NCBI GenBank assembly: GCA_948788915.1
Contig: CAQFOZ010000004.1
Location: 1-64,000, forward strand
DNA length: 64,000 nucleotides
DNA from: an uncultured Muribaculaceae bacterium
GTDB taxonomy: Bacteria; Bacteroidota; Bacteroidia; Bacteroidales; Muribaculaceae
Direction: 5' to 3'
Below the pieces are notes generated by a model, which did no database searches, was not told the DNA's origin, and worked only from the letters and a program-made list of their open reading frames with translations. The translations under genes were made by a program, and so were the position numbers. Numbering within the stretch: the first letter of the stretch is position 1; each line of letters opens with the position of its first letter. Of this stretch, positions 1-9,296 are shown one piece after another.

Positions 1-724
1 CTCTATCTGAGAAAGACAGAGAGAGGCTTAGCCGTCGTTTTACCGTGGATTTCAATTACAACAGCAATCATATCGAGGGCAACACGCTGACTTATGGGCA
101 GACAGAAATCTTGTTACTGTTCGGCAAGGTAATCGGAGAGGCTGATGTACGCGACATTGAGGAAATGACAGCAAGTAATGTCGGTCTACGGATGATGACA
201 GAGGAAGCTGCAGTTAAGGATATACCCTTGACACAGAATTTTATACGGACTTTGCATAAGACCCTCTTACGCGATGATTATACAGTCTATCGTAATTTGC
301 CGGGTGGCGCACAGACAAGCTATGTCATACACGCAGGGCAATATAAGCGCTCCATCAAGCCGATCTCGAAGTAGGTCCTGTGCCGAGCGACGGTGCCCAC
401 GCAGACATCAAGGATATACGCCCGTTCCTGAAATATTTTAACGAGTTGGTGGCAACGGAGGTATATAATGATGTATTGTTTGTCAGCGAGAAGAATGAAA
501 ATGTATGGTGGTATGACGGAGAGCGTATTGCCTTCCGCACGCCTAACTACACAAAAATCTTGAACGCCATGCGCACCCAGCCGACACTGACACTCTCAGA
601 CATGAAAGAAGAAACCGGCATCAGCATTACAGCCATTCAAAAACTGCTCGACCGGCTCATTTCAAAAAAGTATGTAGAGCGCGGAGAAAAAGAGGGTAGC
701 TGGAGAGTGTTCCTGACACAATAA
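1..724 (+). pseudogene. Fic-family protein remnant, core deleted and frameshifted
   Basis: The left edge is open: the reading frame enters from outside the window and reads through the Fic N-terminal signature SNHIEGNTLTYGQT to QTSYVIHAGQYK, then stops at 372-374. A second frame (about 350-724) carries the usual C-terminal part of these proteins: GPVPSDGAHADIKDIRPFL, then a WWYDGER segment and a winged-helix tail (TLSDMKEETGISITAIQKLL). The roughly 100 residues expected in between, including the AMP-transferase motif HPFxxGNGR, are absent. Fic enzymes transfer AMP or related groups to target proteins; without the motif no such activity is expected. I read this as one gene broken by an internal deletion that also changed the frame. 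Two separate small genes would be the alternative, but neither half makes sense alone. Confidence 0.75.
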
Positions 725-890
725 ATATACCCTTCGCAGATGGTATATTCAACAAATGGTGGTATGCCTGATGATGTTAATTAGGACTTTTAACGGTCAG
801 TCCCACTATAAAGCCTTGAAAAAAAATATTACTTTTATTGTAGAGTTCTTGCAGCGGCAAGGCAATAAATTATTGAAAATCGCAATTGAT

Positions 891-1400
891 ATGAATAATC
901 TCCAGATTGAAATAAATAATGAGACAACAGACAGGATTGATGATCTCAGTTACGAGTCTGTGAGTCCAAAATACAGATCGGTACAGACGACAAGCGCCGC
1001 TATCGCCTACGCCCTACTATCTGCCTGTGCCTTGTTTCTGCTTCTCACCGATAACTTATGGCTGTGCATAATTGCCGAAACCGTGATTGTTGTCTCCTTC
1101 TTCATCAATCTTCTGGTACTCAGGAAAGCGTATCAGTTCAAGGGGTATGCACTCCGTGAACACGACATAACCTACCGCAGTGGAGTGATATTTCCTAAAA
1201 TTACTACAGTGCCATTCACAAAAATACAGCAGGTCAGTATCAGCCAGAACCCTATATCCAAATACTTCGGTTTATGCGCAATCGATGTTGTCAACGGAGC
1301 TCAAAGTTTATCATCGCTCGTTATTCAGGGTCTCACCAAGGAAAAGGCAGAAAAGATCAAGAATGTCATAACCCAAAGACTGAACAACGATAATGACTGA
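891..1400 (+). CDS. Membrane PH-domain protein, YdbS-like
   Basis: A 169-residue membrane protein of the bacterial PH (bPH2, former DUF304) family. Two hydrophobic segments lie at about residues 36-54 and 57-76, followed by a PH-like domain (about 80-160) beginning GYALREHDITYRSGVI and containing the typical TTVPFTKIQQVSI strand. I chose the ATG at 891 because an upstream in-frame start would add a 45-residue piece with no family resemblance. Its end overlaps the next gene by 8 bases, and the small-plus-large arrangement matches the ydbS-ydbT pair known from Bacillus. The biochemical function is unknown; a role in envelope homeostasis or resistance to membrane-active compounds is inferred from Bacillus only. 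Confidence 0.8.
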   Translation: MNNLQIEINNETTDRIDDLSYESVSPKYRSVQTTSAAIAYALLSACALFLLLTDNLWLCIIAETVIVVSFFINLLVLRKAYQFKGYALREHDITYRSGVIFPKITTVPFTKIQQVSISQNPISKYFGLCAIDVVNGAQSLSSLVIQGLTKEKAEKIKNVITQRLNNDND

Positions 1401-2877
1401 CTTCTCCGTTCCCCAGAGAATGAGCCTTGGCGCGTTCTTTATCTATTTTCTAAAATTCTTCAGACTTACCTTAAATGCAAGCATCATATTTCTGGCATAT
1501 GAAATCTTCAAATCTGACAGTGGCTTCATCGGGAATCTGCTGAAGATCGCCGCCATGATAGGCTGTGCTGCCGTATTGGCACTGATTCTTGCATCCATGG
1601 CGTTTTTTAAGATAAAATTTTATGTTGAAGACGGCAATCTCATCTACCGCCACCATCTGATCAGCAGTGAAATCACCACAATTCCTCTCAATCGCATACA
1701 CACATTGCGTACACGACAAGGTCTTCTCTACAGACTTCTCAACCTCAGAGGCATCCTTTTCGACACTCTTGCCGCCAAAGGTGAGGAAATAGAACTTATA
1801 CTCAGCGAAACTGACTGGCAAAACCTTATCGGCCGTATTGAACGGCAAAAGCAACAGCCCGCAAATCCGGATATACCGCCTGTCTTTAATCCGACTTCAT
1901 TCAAGAAATTCAGCAATAAAAATCTTGTGCTTGACGCTTTGTGTCAGAACCACCTGAAAGGGATGGTGGTGTTGGGCGGATTCATTGCCATTATCTTCAA
2001 CTTCCTGTCAGACCTCTCCGAAAATGCCATCCACAAGATCGCGAGCTATATTGAATCGCATTTAGATCTTTTCTCTGTGTCTATAGCAGGAACCGTTATA
2101 ATCATGGCATCCGCATACATGGTATCGCTTATGCTCTGGCTCGGGAAAGTACTCCTACGATATTCCGACCTCACGCTTTCATACAACAACAAGACACTCA
2201 TTTTCACCCATGGTCTGTTTTCACGCTTTACCAGCCGCTTCTCCCACGACAAAATATGTTCGGTGTGGATCAAACGCAATTATTTCGAAAAACGATTCAA
2301 ACTTTGCACTCTCACTCTGAAGCAAGCATTGAACGCAAGCGCACAAAAAGAGGACGATAACTTAAAGATCTACGGTAAAGACTGTTCCGTCTTTTTCCTT
2401 GACTGGTGGCTTGGACAAGGATACGGATCGGAGGCAGACCTTTATACTGCGAAATCCGGCAAAGGGGTGATCATACATTCACTGATGCCCGATCTTATTC
2501 TCTCTTCCGTGGCAACTGCGATATTATGGTATTTCGAGTTATACAGCTGGATAACCATTCCTGCCATCTATCTGTTGGCAAGCATACCCAAAGGCATAAT
2601 GACGATGCGCCACAGCCACATCTCTCTCAAAGAGTCTTATCTCGTCATCAGCAAGGGGCGCTTTGCTGAAATAAAGAATTACTTGAAATACCACAACGTG
2701 GAGGTCGTAAGAATAACCCGTACCCCACTGTCACGAGTTACAGGTCGGGTTTCACTCACATTGTCTACACCCGGTTCCACCTTCACCATCAGAAGCCTAA
2801 GACAAGAAAATGTCCTTCCCATCTACGAGTTACTATTGGCCAAATCAATGGGTTTCAACGATCACTTCAACTTCTAA
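1393..2877 (+). CDS. Membrane PH-domain protein, YdbT-like (three PH repeats)
   Basis: A 494-residue partner of the preceding gene. The architecture repeats three times: a pair of membrane helices followed by a bPH2 domain. PH1 begins near KFYVEDGNLIYRHHLISSEI, PH2 near LTLSYNNKTLIFTHGLFSRF, and PH3 near ISLKESYLVISKGRFAEI. The helices lie roughly at residues 15-35, 50-75, 190-210, 230-255 and 365-395. The start overlaps the YdbS-like gene, so translation is probably coupled. The stop codon at 2875-2877 lies inside the U-run of the tRNA-Gly terminator on the opposite strand. The family assignment is firm; no enzymatic function is claimed. Confidence 0.82.
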   Translation: MTDFSVPQRMSLGAFFIYFLKFFRLTLNASIIFLAYEIFKSDSGFIGNLLKIAAMIGCAAVLALILASMAFFKIKFYVEDGNLIYRHHLISSEITTIPLNRIHTLRTRQGLLYRLLNLRGILFDTLAAKGEEIELILSETDWQNLIGRIERQKQQPANPDIPPVFNPTSFKKFSNKNLVLDALCQNHLKGMVVLGGFIAIIFNFLSDLSENAIHKIASYIESHLDLFSVSIAGTVIIMASAYMVSLMLWLGKVLLRYSDLTLSYNNKTLIFTHGLFSRFTSRFSHDKICSVWIKRNYFEKRFKLCTLTLKQALNASAQKEDDNLKIYGKDCSVFFLDWWLGQGYGSEADLYTAKSGKGVIIHSLMPDLILSSVATAILWYFELYSWITIPAIYLLASIPKGIMTMRHSHISLKESYLVISKGRFAEIKNYLKYHNVEVVRITRTPLSRVTGRVSLTLSTPGSTFTIRSLRQENVLPIYELLLAKSMGFNDHFNF

Positions 2878-2922
2878 AAAACGGAGAGTGAATCAAACAT
2901 CTTCATTTTGATTCACTCTCCG
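2876..2922 (-). terminator. Intrinsic terminator of tRNA-Gly
   Basis: A perfect 16-bp stem (2882-2897 with 2907-2922) and 9-base loop. On the minus strand it is followed by six U residues (plus-strand A run 2876-2881). It starts six bases downstream of the tRNA 3' end. On the plus strand no U-run follows, so it is orientation-specific. It overlaps the stop codon of the YdbT-like gene. Confidence 0.88.
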
Positions 2923-2927
2923 GAGGG

Positions 2928-3000
2928 AGCGGTAAACGGGACTCGAACCCGCGACCCTCAGCTTGGGAAGCTGATGCTCTACCAACTGAGCTATTACCGC
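2928..3000 (-). tRNA. tRNA-Gly(CCC)
   Basis: The minus strand folds into a complete 73-nt cloverleaf: acceptor GCGGTAA/TTACCGC with discriminator U, D-arm GCTC/GAGC, anticodon stem TCAGC/GCTGA around loop TTCCCAA, and T-arm GCGGG/CCCGT around TTCGAGT. The anticodon CCC reads GGG, glycine. CCA is not encoded. Confidence 0.96.
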
Positions 3001-3018
3001 ATTTTTACCTTTGCACTA

Positions 3019-3050
3019 CAAAGGTAATTGTTTTTAAAATATCTTACAAG
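3019..3050 (-). promoter_or_regulatory. Promoter of tRNA-Gly
   Basis: On the minus strand a TACCTTTG -7 box (3019-3026) lies 20 bases downstream of a CTTG -33-like box (3047-3050), fitting the Bacteroidota consensus. The tRNA begins 18 bases further on. Confidence 0.65.
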
Positions 3051-3090
3051 TTTCCGGACAATTTTATATTCAATTCTCTACACTTGTACT

Positions 3091-3690
3091 TTACATATTA
3101 CCGATAACAGTAGCATACACTATTACACCGATGAAGAATGTTATCCCTATCCACATCTTTGCCATCCGTTCATAATAACGGGCATTTCTCTTATACTCAA
3201 GTCTCTCTTCCGGAGTATAAAGCTCCCGGCTTTTCTCGGATTCACTCATCACGGCAAATTCCCATTCTTTCCGTGATTTTATCGAATAGTAAATAGCCAT
3301 GGCTCCTGTTATCGGAAAACAGAAAAGAGTTAAGATAATTGCCGGAACCACATAAGACACAGGCGGTCTGTCAAGATCTTCCTCCTCTTCCTGCACCGGG
3401 AAATCAATGCCGTATCTGGAAAACTGACCCTTGATCTGCTGTATGGAGTTTCCACCGGTCATGTTCTTTTTGTCCGCAGTATCCGTTTGCGCAGAGGCAT
3501 TCCTGTCTCTCTTCTCCGACAGACGGTCTCTGTAGTAATCCCGGATCTCTTCTACATCAATGGCCTTCTCCCAGTCTGTCATATTTTTCGACCAAACATA
3601 GGTATCAGGTCTCACTCCGGCCTGATTCAACTGATCAAGCCGGAATGGTCCCTGGCAGCTATCGTTAAGCATCGCAAAATACTGTGTCAT
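3091..3690 (-). CDS. GYF_2-domain membrane protein (CD225-like tail)
   Basis: A 199-residue protein. Residues 3-50 form a GYF_2 (DUF4339) domain: YFAMLNDSCQGPFRLDQL and then TYVWSKNMTDWEKA, with the conserved Gly-Pro-Phe and Trp positions. A charged linker follows to about residue 105. The C-terminal half carries two hydrophobic segments, VVPAIILTLFCFPITGAMAI and MWIGITFFIGVIVYATVIG, separated by a basic loop, an arrangement like CD225/dispanin small membrane proteins. GYF_2 domains are thought to bind proline-rich or membrane partners; the actual partner is unknown. It is the last gene of a minus-strand run that includes secA, 39 bases after a second GYF_2 gene. Confidence 0.78.
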   Translation of the reverse strand: MTQYFAMLNDSCQGPFRLDQLNQAGVRPDTYVWSKNMTDWEKAIDVEEIRDYYRDRLSEKRDRNASAQTDTADKKNMTGGNSIQQIKGQFSRYGIDFPVQEEEEDLDRPPVSYVVPAIILTLFCFPITGAMAIYYSIKSRKEWEFAVMSESEKSRELYTPEERLEYKRNARYYERMAKMWIGITFFIGVIVYATVIGNM

Positions 3691-3729
3691 ACGAGCATTT
3701 CTGAATTAACCGAATTCCGTTTCCGGATT

Positions 3730-4284
3730 CTACTGGTAATTTTCCATCAACTTCATTAAAATTTCGGAAGAAAGTCCACTGACTACGAGTATAATTCCCA
3801 CAACAGCCAATGCAAGTGCAATAATTGTCATCGTACGAGCCGTTGAATTTGCAGTTGTAGCCGCATCTACAGCTCCTTCCATGTAAAGTCTGTTGGCTTT
3901 CGAAGCATTAGTGATTCCAATGATCCCGAAGATAAGGCCTATGCACGAAAACAAGGCACCTGCCACCGTCGCCGTGATTGCCCACGGAAGCCAGTTGGTA
4001 TGCGGTGGAACCTGAGTGGGAGCCGTATTCCAGTTATTAAACTTTTGGGCGGAATTATAAGCAACCGGTTCCTCGGGTCTCGCATATCCTCCAAATGCAG
4101 ATTCCTCTTCCTGGGGCATACCGAAGATGAAGGCAAGTTCCGGAACGTCACCGGCTTTCTCCCACTCCTGCATACCTGAAGTCCACACAAATGTCTCGCG
4201 TGTGATGGCAAGCTGCTTCAACTGCTCATATCCGAACGGACCTTGCTGCGCGCCATCCTTTATGATAAAATACTGTTTGTTCAT
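3730..4284 (-). CDS. GYF_2-domain membrane protein (DUF4190-like tail)
   Basis: A 184-residue protein built like its downstream neighbour. A GYF_2 domain occupies about residues 3-50 (YFIIKDGAQQGPFGYEQL, TFVWTSGMQEWEKAGDVPEL), followed by a proline/asparagine-rich linker and two hydrophobic helices (WAITATVAGALFSCIGLIFGIIGI and MTIIALALAVVGIILVVSGL). The tail resembles DUF4190-type helices rather than the CD225-like tail next door. It starts 12 bases downstream of secA in the same direction, so it is very probably co-transcribed with secA. Function unknown. Confidence 0.78.
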   Translation of the reverse strand: MNKQYFIIKDGAQQGPFGYEQLKQLAITRETFVWTSGMQEWEKAGDVPELAFIFGMPQEEESAFGGYARPEEPVAYNSAQKFNNWNTAPTQVPPHTNWLPWAITATVAGALFSCIGLIFGIIGITNASKANRLYMEGAVDAATTANSTARTMTIIALALAVVGIILVVSGLSSEILMKLMENYQ

Positions 4285-4296
4285 ATTCTTTTAGTT

Positions 4297-7200
4297 TTAC
4301 AAGCCTCTTCCGTGGCAATTCTTATATTTCTTTCCGGAACCACAAGGACAAGGATCATTACGGCCAATCTTCGGACCGGCCTTGAAAGGCTGCTGAGGCG
4401 CAGCGGGACGGTTCACATTTGTTGCGGCCGCACGTTGTGCGCTCTCTCCGGGATATGTGTCACGTGTGGTACTGTAATTAGCATAAGGATTATATGCTGT
4501 GGCAGACGCAGCTTTGGCCTGCATCGCTTTCGCCTCGGCGGCCTTAGCCTCCGCAGCCTTAGCCTCGTCATAATCAGCAACAGCAAGTTTACCTCTCATC
4601 AATGTTGCGACAGCTTTTGAATTCATCTCCCACAACATCTTCTTCCAAAGCTCAAATGCCTCAATCTTATAGATCACGAGCGGATCTTTCTGCTCATATG
4701 AGGCATTCTGAACAGATTTACGCAATTCATCCATCTCACGCAGCTGCTCCTGCCATGCAGAGTCAATGGAAGAAAGCAACACCGCCTTTTCCCATGCTTT
4801 TGTGAGCGGACGACAGTTCTGTTCATAGCACTCTTCTATGTCCGCCTTGATATTGAACATGCGACGACCGTCGGTGACAGGCACTCCTATAAGTCCTTTT
4901 GCTCCCCGTTCCTCTACGAATTCCTTTATATAGGGAGCGGCAGTCTGCGCCATTTTCTCCTTTTTACGCTCAAATGTATGCAAGGCGCTCTCCGCAAGAC
5001 GATCTGCGATCTCTCGCTGGTCAAGTTTGGAATACTCTTTTTCGGTAAGCGGCAGTTCGATGGCAAGATTGCGGTTCACTTCCGCAGAGAACTCGTCGAA
5101 AGAATCAAATTTACGGGCTGCCAGTTCATCCGCCATCTCGTACACCATATTGGCTATGTCCGTCCCGATTCTCTCTCCCTTAAGCGCATTCTGACGACGG
5201 CCATAAACACCTTTACGCTGTGCGTTCATTATGTCGTCATATTCAACAAGGCGCTTACGAATACCGAAGTTGTTTTCCTCAACGCGCTTCTGTGCATTTT
5301 CAATAGACTTAGTGACCATGCTGTTCTCAATCATCTCGCCCTCCTTAAAGCCGAGACGGTCAAGCATCTTCACAACGCGGTCATTGGCAAACAGACGCAT
5401 CACCTGGTCTTCGAACGAAACAAAGAATACAGAGCTACCGGGGTCACCCTGACGGCCGGCACGACCACGCAACTGACGGTCCACACGACGCGATTCATGA
5501 CGTTCCGTACCAATAATTGCAAGTCCTCCGGCAGCCTTCACCTCATCGGAAAGCTTGATATCGGTACCACGTCCCGCCATATTGGTTGCAATTGTAACAA
5601 CACCCTTACGTCCGGCCTGAGCCACAATATCCGCCTCTTTCTGGTGATATTTGGCGTTAAGTACCTGATGAGGGATATTACGCAGTCTAAGCATCTTGGA
5701 GAGTAACTCGGAAATCTCCACAGAAGTTGTACCGACAAGCACAGGACGACCGGCCTTGACCATATCCTCCACTTCCTGGATAACCGCCGCGTATTTCTCT
5801 TTTTTTGTGCGATATACACGATCGTTCATATCATTACGGATAACCGGGCGGTTTGTGGGAATCTCTATAACATCAAGTTTGTAAATATCATAAAACTCAC
5901 CTGCCTCCGTCATGGCAGTACCGGTCATACCGGCAAGCTTGCGATACATACGGAAATAATTCTGCAATGTGATAGTAGCGTAAGTCTGTGTAGCGGCCTC
6001 AACCTTGACACCTTCCTTAGCCTCAATAGCCTGATGGAGGCCGTCAGAATAGCGGCGCCCCTCCATGATACGTCCGGTCTGCTCGTCAACAATCTTGATC
6101 TTATTGTCATCAATCACATATTCAACATCCTTGTCGAAGAGCGTATATGCCTTGAGTAACTGGTTCACAGTGTGTACACGTTCTGCCTTGATCGCATAAT
6201 TCTGAAGGAGCTGATCTTTCTTCTCCTGCTTCTCCTCGGCAGTCAGATTCTCGTTCTCAACCTCCGACAGCAACGCTGCGATATCCGGAAGGATAAAGAA
6301 ATCCGGATCCTGCGTTGTTCCGGTAAGAACCTCTATACCCTTGTCAGTAAGCTCGATCGAGTGGTTTTTCTCATCTATAACAAAATACAACGGTTCAACA
6401 GCCTTGGGCATCTCACGGTTATTATCCTGCATATATTTAGCCTCCACTTTAAGCATCAGTTGCTTGATACCCTCTTCACTCAGATAGCGGATAAGCGGGC
6501 CATGTTTGGGAAGAGCCTTGTATACACGGAACAATGCCAATCCACCCTCTTCTGTATCCCCGCTTGATATTTTCTCCTTTGCCTCAAGAAGAAGTTTCTG
6601 AGCGAGTTTGCGTTGTGCATTTACAACCTTCTCTACATTGGGTTTAAAGTCGTTGAACATCTGATCATCTCCTTTAGGCACAGGTCCTGAAATAATCAGC
6701 GGTGTACGGGCATCATCCACCAATACGGAGTCTACCTCATCGACAATCGCATAATAATGTTCGTCGCGCTGCACGAGATCTTCTGTCTGAAGAGCCATGT
6801 TGTCGCGCAGGTAATCAAAACCGAACTCATTGTTTGTACCGAAAGTGATATCACATCTGTAAGCATCGCGACGCTCCTGCGAGTTTGGTTCTGTCTTGTC
6901 GATACAATTCACGGAAAGTCCATGGAACTGATACAACGGTCCCATCCATTCGGAGTCTCGTTTGGCAAGATAATCGTTTACAGTAACCACATGAACACCT
7001 TCTCCGGTCAATGCGTTAAGGAACACCGGCAGAGTTGCAACCAAAGTCTTACCCTCACCGGTTGCCATCTCCGCGATATTGTTGGTTACCTTTCCGTTAT
7101 TCATGATTCCATGTAGCACCATTCCACCGATAAGCTGCACATCATAGTGCATCATATCCCACTTGATAAGATTACCTCCGGCAATCCACTCATTCTTATA

Positions 7201-7662
7201 GATAGCCTTGTCTCCTTCTATCCTGACAAAATCCTTCCCTGCAGCGGCAAGATTGCGGTCAGACTCTGTAGCGGTCACCTCTATGGTTTCGTTCTCCTTG
7301 AATCTGCGAGCAGTATCCTTAACTATGGCGAACACTTCCGGGAGAACTCTGTCAAGTTCAACGGCATAGTTCGCGAACATCTCCTCACGCAAATCGTCTA
7401 TTTTTTTCCAGAGCGGCTCACGTTTATCGTATTCAAGAGTCTCGATCTCTTTGCGGATCTCAGACATTTTATCTTTATATTCCTGTGCACCGCCACGAAT
7501 ATTTTCACGAATCTTATCTATTCTTCCGCGCAATTCATCATTCGATATATTCTGAATTTCCGCAGAGATGGGATTTATCTCCTTTTCAAGACGGTTCCAC
7601 AGCGGGCGCACCGCTCTTTCCGACTGATCACCAAATATTTTATGTAGAAGCTTTGAAAGCAT
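4297..7662 (-). CDS. secA: Preprotein translocase ATPase SecA
   Basis: The 1121-residue motor that drives unfolded preproteins through SecYEG across the inner membrane. Walker A ATGEGKT is at about residues 200-206, Walker B and its surroundings are [19 protein letters not shown], and the second motor domain shows [11 protein letters not shown] and the arginine-rich [15 protein letters not shown]. The C-terminus ends with the zinc/SecB-binding [14 protein letters not shown]. Length is normal for Bacteroidota, whose SecA carries an insertion in the N-terminal motor. An alanine/lysine-rich linker ([20 protein letters not shown]) precedes the zinc tail. It lies between a phosphatase-fold gene upstream and two GYF_2 genes downstream, all on the minus strand. 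Confidence 0.97.
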   Translation of the reverse strand: MLSKLLHKIFGDQSERAVRPLWNRLEKEINPISAEIQNISNDELRGRIDKIRENIRGGAQEYKDKMSEIRKEIETLEYDKREPLWKKIDDLREEMFANYAVELDRVLPEVFAIVKDTARRFKENETIEVTATESDRNLAAAGKDFVRIEGDKAIYKNEWIAGGNLIKWDMMHYDVQLIGGMVLHGIMNNGKVTNNIAEMATGEGKTLVATLPVFLNALTGEGVHVVTVNDYLAKRDSEWMGPLYQFHGLSVNCIDKTEPNSQERRDAYRCDITFGTNNEFGFDYLRDNMALQTEDLVQRDEHYYAIVDEVDSVLVDDARTPLIISGPVPKGDDQMFNDFKPNVEKVVNAQRKLAQKLLLEAKEKISSGDTEEGGLALFRVYKALPKHGPLIRYLSEEGIKQLMLKVEAKYMQDNNREMPKAVEPLYFVIDEKNHSIELTDKGIEVLTGTTQDPDFFILPDIAALLSEVENENLTAEEKQEKKDQLLQNYAIKAERVHTVNQLLKAYTLFDKDVEYVIDDNKIKIVDEQTGRIMEGRRYSDGLHQAIEAKEGVKVEAATQTYATITLQNYFRMYRKLAGMTGTAMTEAGEFYDIYKLDVIEIPTNRPVIRNDMNDRVYRTKKEKYAAVIQEVEDMVKAGRPVLVGTTSVEISELLSKMLRLRNIPHQVLNAKYHQKEADIVAQAGRKGVVTIATNMAGRGTDIKLSDEVKAAGGLAIIGTERHESRRVDRQLRGRAGRQGDPGSSVFFVSFEDQVMRLFANDRVVKMLDRLGFKEGEMIENSMVTKSIENAQKRVEENNFGIRKRLVEYDDIMNAQRKGVYGRRQNALKGERIGTDIANMVYEMADELAARKFDSFDEFSAEVNRNLAIELPLTEKEYSKLDQREIADRLAESALHTFERKKEKMAQTAAPYIKEFVEERGAKGLIGVPVTDGRRMFNIKADIEECYEQNCRPLTKAWEKAVLLSSIDSAWQEQLREMDELRKSVQNASYEQKDPLVIYKIEAFELWKKMLWEMNSKAVATLMRGKLAVADYDEAKAAEAKAAEAKAMQAKAASATAYNPYANYSTTRDTYPGESAQRAAATNVNRPAAPQQPFKAGPKIGRNDPCPCGSGKKYKNCHGRGL

Positions 7663-7709
7663 TGTTGTATATTTTATATTAGTTATTTAAATTTAATTAT
7701 AAGTCAATT

Positions 7710-9296
7710 TCAAAAAGCGAGAGGTTTCTCCTGCGAACCATTGGGGCTCCTGATCCTGAGTATTCCGGAAATCGTAGGAGCAATAGCCACAGCATCCACC
7801 GGTGCGGAAACAGTCTGCGCGGCCAACCCAGGTGCCATTATAAAGGCGGGGGTAAGTACCGGACTCTGTCTAACAGATTTTGATGTCGTTGGATATTCAA
7901 GATCATTTACAACGTTCCATCCCGGAGAAAACTTCAGGATAATGTCCCCTCCTGTCTTTGGATCCAGCGCAAGACGTAAATTCTCCTCTTCCGGAGTAGA
8001 TGGTGACAATATATCGTGAAGGGTATAGGCATCAGCCACACCGCTCATCTTAGTCAGGAACGTTCTTGCGTCTGACACCACCTCGCTTACATCCAGTTTT
8101 TTATCTTCTAATACTTTGTGATCGAGATAAAGATGGTTGTCATAAAAAGCGGTTATATAATCGGCATTACCGTGAAGTGCAGACAAATAGGAATTAAGCA
8201 GAGATTTCGCCCTCTTCATAGAGAAGTCTCCACCCGGAATCCTGTATTTCTTGTCTTCCACCACTGCCTCATCGCAATATCCTGTAGAAGACACCCATAT
8301 TACGGCATTACCGGCACCTACATATTTGTCTACCGCATCAAGGAGTCTGCCGATCTGGCCGTCGAGTCTCAGATAAGCATCTGTTGTCTCAACTCTCGTA
8401 TCGGCATCCGAAGAATACTTGTACGGTTCTACCGTATATGCCACATTCAGCATATCTATAGCATTAGGATTGGATCCTATGCGCAACTGGCGAAGGCATT
8501 CTATGGCGACATCCGTTACCTCCTTATTCCCTAACGGAGAAGTTGCGAACCGGTTGTATACATTTTTGTCTGACCGGGGGAAGGTATATCTGAACGGATA
8601 GAGTTTCTTTTGGGCGGGCACACCAGGGAATTTGCTCAGTTCGATCGACGGCTTCCATTGCATCGTATCGATTCTGTTGGCGAGAGGAGTTGAATAATTC
8701 CTCGTGCTGACAGGTGTAGGCAGACTCTTATAATATGTTGTTGTAGCCCAGTTTCCAGTAGTATTGTTAATCCAGCAGGCAGAAGTGCCGGCATGACCTG
8801 TCATTATTATTGCCTGCTGGGGATCCGCGGCAAAGGAATATATTGCAGCAAGACCGTTGCCGGCTATCTGAAGTTCATCAGCGAGGGTAGACAAACGGAG
8901 ATTCTCGGCAGAGAATGAATCGTTTGTGAAATTACCCATTGTCTTCGGATCGGAAAGAGCCGGTTGCACAGTTCCCTTCTGAGGATTGAACTCCATAGAC
9001 GAGGATATCCCGGTCTGAGCCGGATAGGCACCTGTGAAAAGCATGGCCGTGCTATTTGCTTCATCAAGGTTCTGAACCTTGAAATCCACATTACGCATAT
9101 ATGCGCCATCTTTCATCAGCCTGCGGAAACCCTTGTCTCCGAAATAGCTTTGCAGAAATTCTATGTAATCGGTACGAAGTTGGTCAACGACGATTCCTAC
9201 CACCAGCTTTGGCTCTGCCGACGTTCCGCCTGCGGCCTGTATTGTGGCGTTGATCGCTACTATGCCTACCAGTACCGATGAAACTATTCTTTTCAT
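7710..9296 (-). CDS. Alkaline-phosphatase-superfamily protein, probably catalytically inactive
   Basis: A 528-residue exported protein with a signal peptide (MKRIVSSVLVGIVAINATIQA). The fold is recognisable from KLVVGIVVDQLRTDYIEFLQ, LFTGAYPAQTGI and TDAYLRLDGQIGRLLDAVDK, as in PafA-like phosphodiesterases. By eye the catalytic positions are lost. The usual nucleophile segment (TxxGHA) reads EANSTA, the H in HGI is T, the GH ligand before the YLRLD helix is missing, and the metal-binding DH pair in the strand VIWVSSTGY is ST. The first aspartate (VVDQ) remains. ATG 9296 was chosen because the longer TTG start would put charged residues ahead of the signal peptide. It overlaps the end of the lnb gene by 113 bases and precedes secA by 47 bases. 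Confidence 0.75.
   Translation of the reverse strand: MKRIVSSVLVGIVAINATIQAAGGTSAEPKLVVGIVVDQLRTDYIEFLQSYFGDKGFRRLMKDGAYMRNVDFKVQNLDEANSTAMLFTGAYPAQTGISSSMEFNPQKGTVQPALSDPKTMGNFTNDSFSAENLRLSTLADELQIAGNGLAAIYSFAADPQQAIIMTGHAGTSACWINNTTGNWATTTYYKSLPTPVSTRNYSTPLANRIDTMQWKPSIELSKFPGVPAQKKLYPFRYTFPRSDKNVYNRFATSPLGNKEVTDVAIECLRQLRIGSNPNAIDMLNVAYTVEPYKYSSDADTRVETTDAYLRLDGQIGRLLDAVDKYVGAGNAVIWVSSTGYCDEAVVEDKKYRIPGGDFSMKRAKSLLNSYLSALHGNADYITAFYDNHLYLDHKVLEDKKLDVSEVVSDARTFLTKMSGVADAYTLHDILSPSTPEEENLRLALDPKTGGDIILKFSPGWNVVNDLEYPTTSKSVRQSPVLTPAFIMAPGLAAQTVSAPVDAVAIAPTISGILRIRSPNGSQEKPLAF

Noticed and set aside
4978..5706. 242-residue frame on the plus strand opposite secA
   Set aside because: Lies entirely antisense to the conserved secA coding sequence; its translation shows no domain and follows secA codon structure.
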